In this document: positions 13,743-15,585 of the stretch, in pieces
How the letters are laid out: each line of letters opens with the position of its first letter
Position numbering within the stretch: position 1 is the first letter of the stretch
Assembly: GCA_016194725.1 (NCBI GenBank)
Contig: JACQAW010000116.1
Coordinates: 1-15,585, forward strand
DNA from: Deltaproteobacteria bacterium
GTDB taxonomy: Bacteria > Bdellovibrionota > UBA1018 > UBA923
Reading direction: 5' to 3'
DNA: 15,585 nt
Translations under genes and position numbers: made by a program
The notes under the pieces: model-generated
What the model saw: only the letters and a program-made list of their open reading frames with translations
Databases searched by the model: none
What the model was told of the DNA's origin: nothing

Positions 13743-15000
13743 GTGACCATACTTCTAGTTTTGCTGTCTCTGATCACGAACGCCGAAAGCGCCATGAATG
13801 CGAAAGTTTCGCCCGAGGTGCAGCAGTCGATTGTCGAGCTTTACTCTGACGGGCGTTGCGATGCTGTGCGCAAGAAGGTGCGACCTGATCAGTACGATTC
13901 GCTGCGGCCCAACGTCATGGCGGTTTTTGCGTTTTGCGATCCGCCCGGAAACGTGGCCGAGTCGCTGTTTGCCAAGGCCGAAGCCAGGGAGCCTACGGGC
14001 GACCTGATCGTGCTGCTGCACGCGAAATATCGTTGGAAGAAGAATCCGGCCAGCGCCGAGCCGCTGTTTCGCAAGGTGCTCATGCTGGCGCGGCACCCGT
14101 ACATGCGCTTCATGGCCACGGAATACCTCGCGGGACGAATCGAGAAAGACGAGCCGATCTCGCTTTCGCCCAATACCTTTTACGGCAGCGCCATGATTGG
14201 CGGTGGCCGGCAAAGCAACCCCAAGTACCCCGACCTGACGGCGATTCCTTCCAAGCCTTCCGCCGCATCGCACCTGCGAGTCAACATGAGCGCGCAGCGC
14301 TGGACGCGCTGGGGTTCAATGGCAGCCATTTATACGTTGACCGACAACACCTATTTTTCCGCGCATCAGTTCGACTTCCTGGGGCACGAGCTCGACGTTC
14401 GCGCCGCCATGCGGGTGGTCGAAGTTTCGCACCGAGTACGGTATCGGCGTGCTGGGCGTGATTTACCGGCCCGTCTACAAGCAGTCGGTGCAGGGCCTGA
14501 TTTTTTTCGACAAGCTTGCGCCGTCGGCGCTGCGCGCGCAGCAGGGCGAGCACTTCAGATTTGAATACAGCTGGGAGTTTTTTCCGCCGGCCTGGACCTT
14601 CAAATCCCTCATTTCAATTGAGCACGTTGATGCCGAAAACGACGCGATCTCGGTTGGCATTCCCAACTCGCATACCGACATGGGGCTGGCCCTGGGCATG
14701 CAGTACGACTTCAAGCTTTTCACGCTGGCGTTCAACCCCAAGATCGTCTATCGCAAAGACAGCAGTGTTTCGAATTACACCTCGCCAATCGACGGTTCTC
14801 AGGTGGCCAAGGGACGCGCCGACACGCTGGTGACGCTGCAGCCCATGATCACCGTACCGATCGTACCTTATTTGCAGCTCATGGCCTGGTACCAGTGGGA
14901 ACGCATCTACAGCAATATCGGACCGACTGATTACACTGACCGAAACTACCTGAATCAAAGCGTCGCGGTGGCCACAAAAGTTTTTCTCAGCAACTACTGA
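13743..15000 (+). pseudogene. Outer-membrane-type protein split by a +1 frameshift
   Basis: The first frame (GTG 13743 to stop 14562-14564) has a hydrophobic leader (TILLVLLSLITNAESA), then a helical, TPR-like region (AESLFAKAEAREPTGDLIVLLHAKYR, AEPLFRKVLMLARH), then strand-like sequence (MAAIYTLTDNTYFSAHQF). After residue 224 it turns into an Arg-rich tail typical of wrong-frame reading. The next frame carries on with WSKFRTEYGIGVLGVIYRP and a series of alternating beta strands (FEYSWEFF, FKSLISIEHV, GLALGMQYDFKLFTLAFNPKIVYR, YLQLMAWYQWERIY) to an aromatic C-terminal Tyr, as in outer-membrane barrels. Removing one G of the GGG at 14413-14415 joins them into one 418-residue protein. It may be a sequencing error, a real mutation or, less likely, a slippage site. 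The leader lacks the usual N-terminal Lys/Arg, and there is only a weak ribosome site, so the start is uncertain. Confidence 0.7.
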
Positions 15001-15016
15001 AACAGCCTCTAAGCGC

Positions 15017-15585
15017 TCATAGAAATGGGATCAGCTTGTGGAAAATGACCGGCACCGGCAGCGGTTTCGTGAACGAGCAGAAATTTTGCGAGTCCCTGAG
15101 CTTCTTTAATATCTGAATGGTCTTGGGGTCATAAAGCGCGGGATCAAAGACAATGGCGGTGAAGGGGCCTTTGCGGTCACGGTTGAAAGTTTTCAGGACG
15201 TCGAGCCAGTCTTCCGGGCGTACATGGTCCAGGTCGAGCACAAACGCGTTGGCCTTTAGCGTGGCACGCCTGAGCTCTTCGAACGAGGCCTGAAAAAGGC
15301 CTTCAGCTTTGTCGCCCAGGCCTTCTTCCAGAAACCGCACCAGATACGGATCAAGGGTCACGACGCCCAGCTTGGGAATTTTTGCGCCTGCTTTTTTCTT
15401 TGGCACGATGGGCTCATCGGTTTCCTTGAGCTGATAGACCAGGTCGCGGAACAGGTCGCGCATCGAAACGATTCCCACCAGCCGGTACTTGATGTCGTCG
15501 TCCGACACGACGATGGGCAGGTGCCTGACTCCATACTTCAGCATCAGCTCGGGAGCCTTGTCGATCTCCGAAGCAAAAAGAACTT
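15017..15585 (-). CDS. CBS-domain protein with C-terminal receiver-like domain (5' end outside the window)
   Basis: The 188 residues visible start inside a CBS domain: DKAPELMLKYGVRHLPIV and then YRLVGIVSMRDLFRDLV, the standard end of a CBS motif that binds adenosyl ligands. A charged linker with PKKKAGAKIPK leads to about 115 residues shaped like a response-regulator receiver: strand LGVVTLDPY with only one of the usual acidic pair, strand AFVLDLDHVRPEDW with the best candidate phospho-acceptor Asp, strand TAIVFD without the usual Ser/Thr, and FTKPLP holding the conserved Lys-Pro. It is therefore a partly degenerate (pseudo-)receiver used as a protein-interaction or sensing module. The gene converges on the outer-membrane gene with 16 bases between stops and no terminator hairpin. 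The frame stays open to the window edge, so the N-terminus and any first CBS repeat lie outside. Confidence 0.75.
   Translation of the reverse strand, partial: VLFASEIDKAPELMLKYGVRHLPIVVSDDDIKYRLVGIVSMRDLFRDLVYQLKETDEPIVPKKKAGAKIPKLGVVTLDPYLVRFLEEGLGDKAEGLFQASFEELRRATLKANAFVLDLDHVRPEDWLDVLKTFNRDRKGPFTAIVFDPALYDPKTIQILKKLRDSQNFCSFTKPLPVPVIFHKLIPFL

Noticed and set aside
13934..14461. 175-codon frame inside the outer-membrane gene
   Set aside because: Arg/Ala/Gly-rich wrong-frame sequence. It is neither of the two frames joined by the frameshift, and the true frame carries the leader and helical repeats.

Overview
The window reads as chromosomal DNA of a moderately GC-rich Gram-negative bacterium. 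Several products carry Sec-type signal peptides, one looks like an outer-membrane beta-barrel, and the genes are dense and often in short same-strand runs. The mix of an HDOD protein, a PAS histidine kinase with an NtrC-type sigma-54 activator, a GGDEF enzyme and large unfamiliar secreted proteins would fit Bdellovibrionota or another deltaproteobacterial-grade lineage; a Leptospirales-like origin cannot be excluded. No rRNA, tRNA, CRISPR array, phage or transposase gene is visible, so the taxonomic call rests on protein style only.

Layout. 1-1140 (minus): the N-terminal part of the redox chaperone Hsp33 (hslO) behind a GT2 glycosyltransferase. 1201-2715 (plus): a divergent AMP-binding acyl-CoA synthetase-like protein in which the usual catalytic A10 lysine is valine. 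2984-4168 (plus): an unrecognised secreted protein. 4262-8755 (plus): a signalling block made of an HDOD protein, a soluble PAS histidine kinase and an NtrC-family regulator, tightly spaced, then a small degenerate histidine-kinase-like protein with its own good sigma-70-like promoter that would give a leaderless mRNA. 8933-9580 (plus): a soluble GGDEF diguanylate cyclase preceded by a long dyad/promoter region. 9581-9954: a 374-base gap with three strong hairpins and a T7 tract, a candidate small RNA or attenuator. 9955-12024 (plus): a secreted protein with a Cys-rich coiled-coil head and a Gly-rich tail containing 21 perfect GGSPF pentapeptides. 12026-12210 (plus): the remnant of a response-regulator receiver. 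12225-13595 (minus): a secreted protein with a His/Cys pair resembling clan CD (caspase/gingipain-fold) peptidases. 13743-15000 (plus): an outer-membrane-type protein split by a one-base frameshift. 15017-15585 (minus): the C-terminal part of a CBS-domain protein fused to a receiver-like domain.

How the parts may fit. The central block has the components of one signalling node: a kinase, a DNA-binding sigma-54 activator, an HDOD protein, a kinase-like protein that keeps the phospho-acceptor helix but has lost the ATP-binding motifs (comparable in layout to histidine phosphotransferases such as ChpT), and a c-di-GMP synthase next door. Joint function is inferred from order and spacing only. 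The right-hand third is dominated by exported proteins and by two damaged plus-strand genes, which suggests lineage-specific, fast-changing content. The most interesting items are the degenerate kinase, the structured 9603-9811 region, the repeat-expanding secreted protein and the His/Cys secreted protein.
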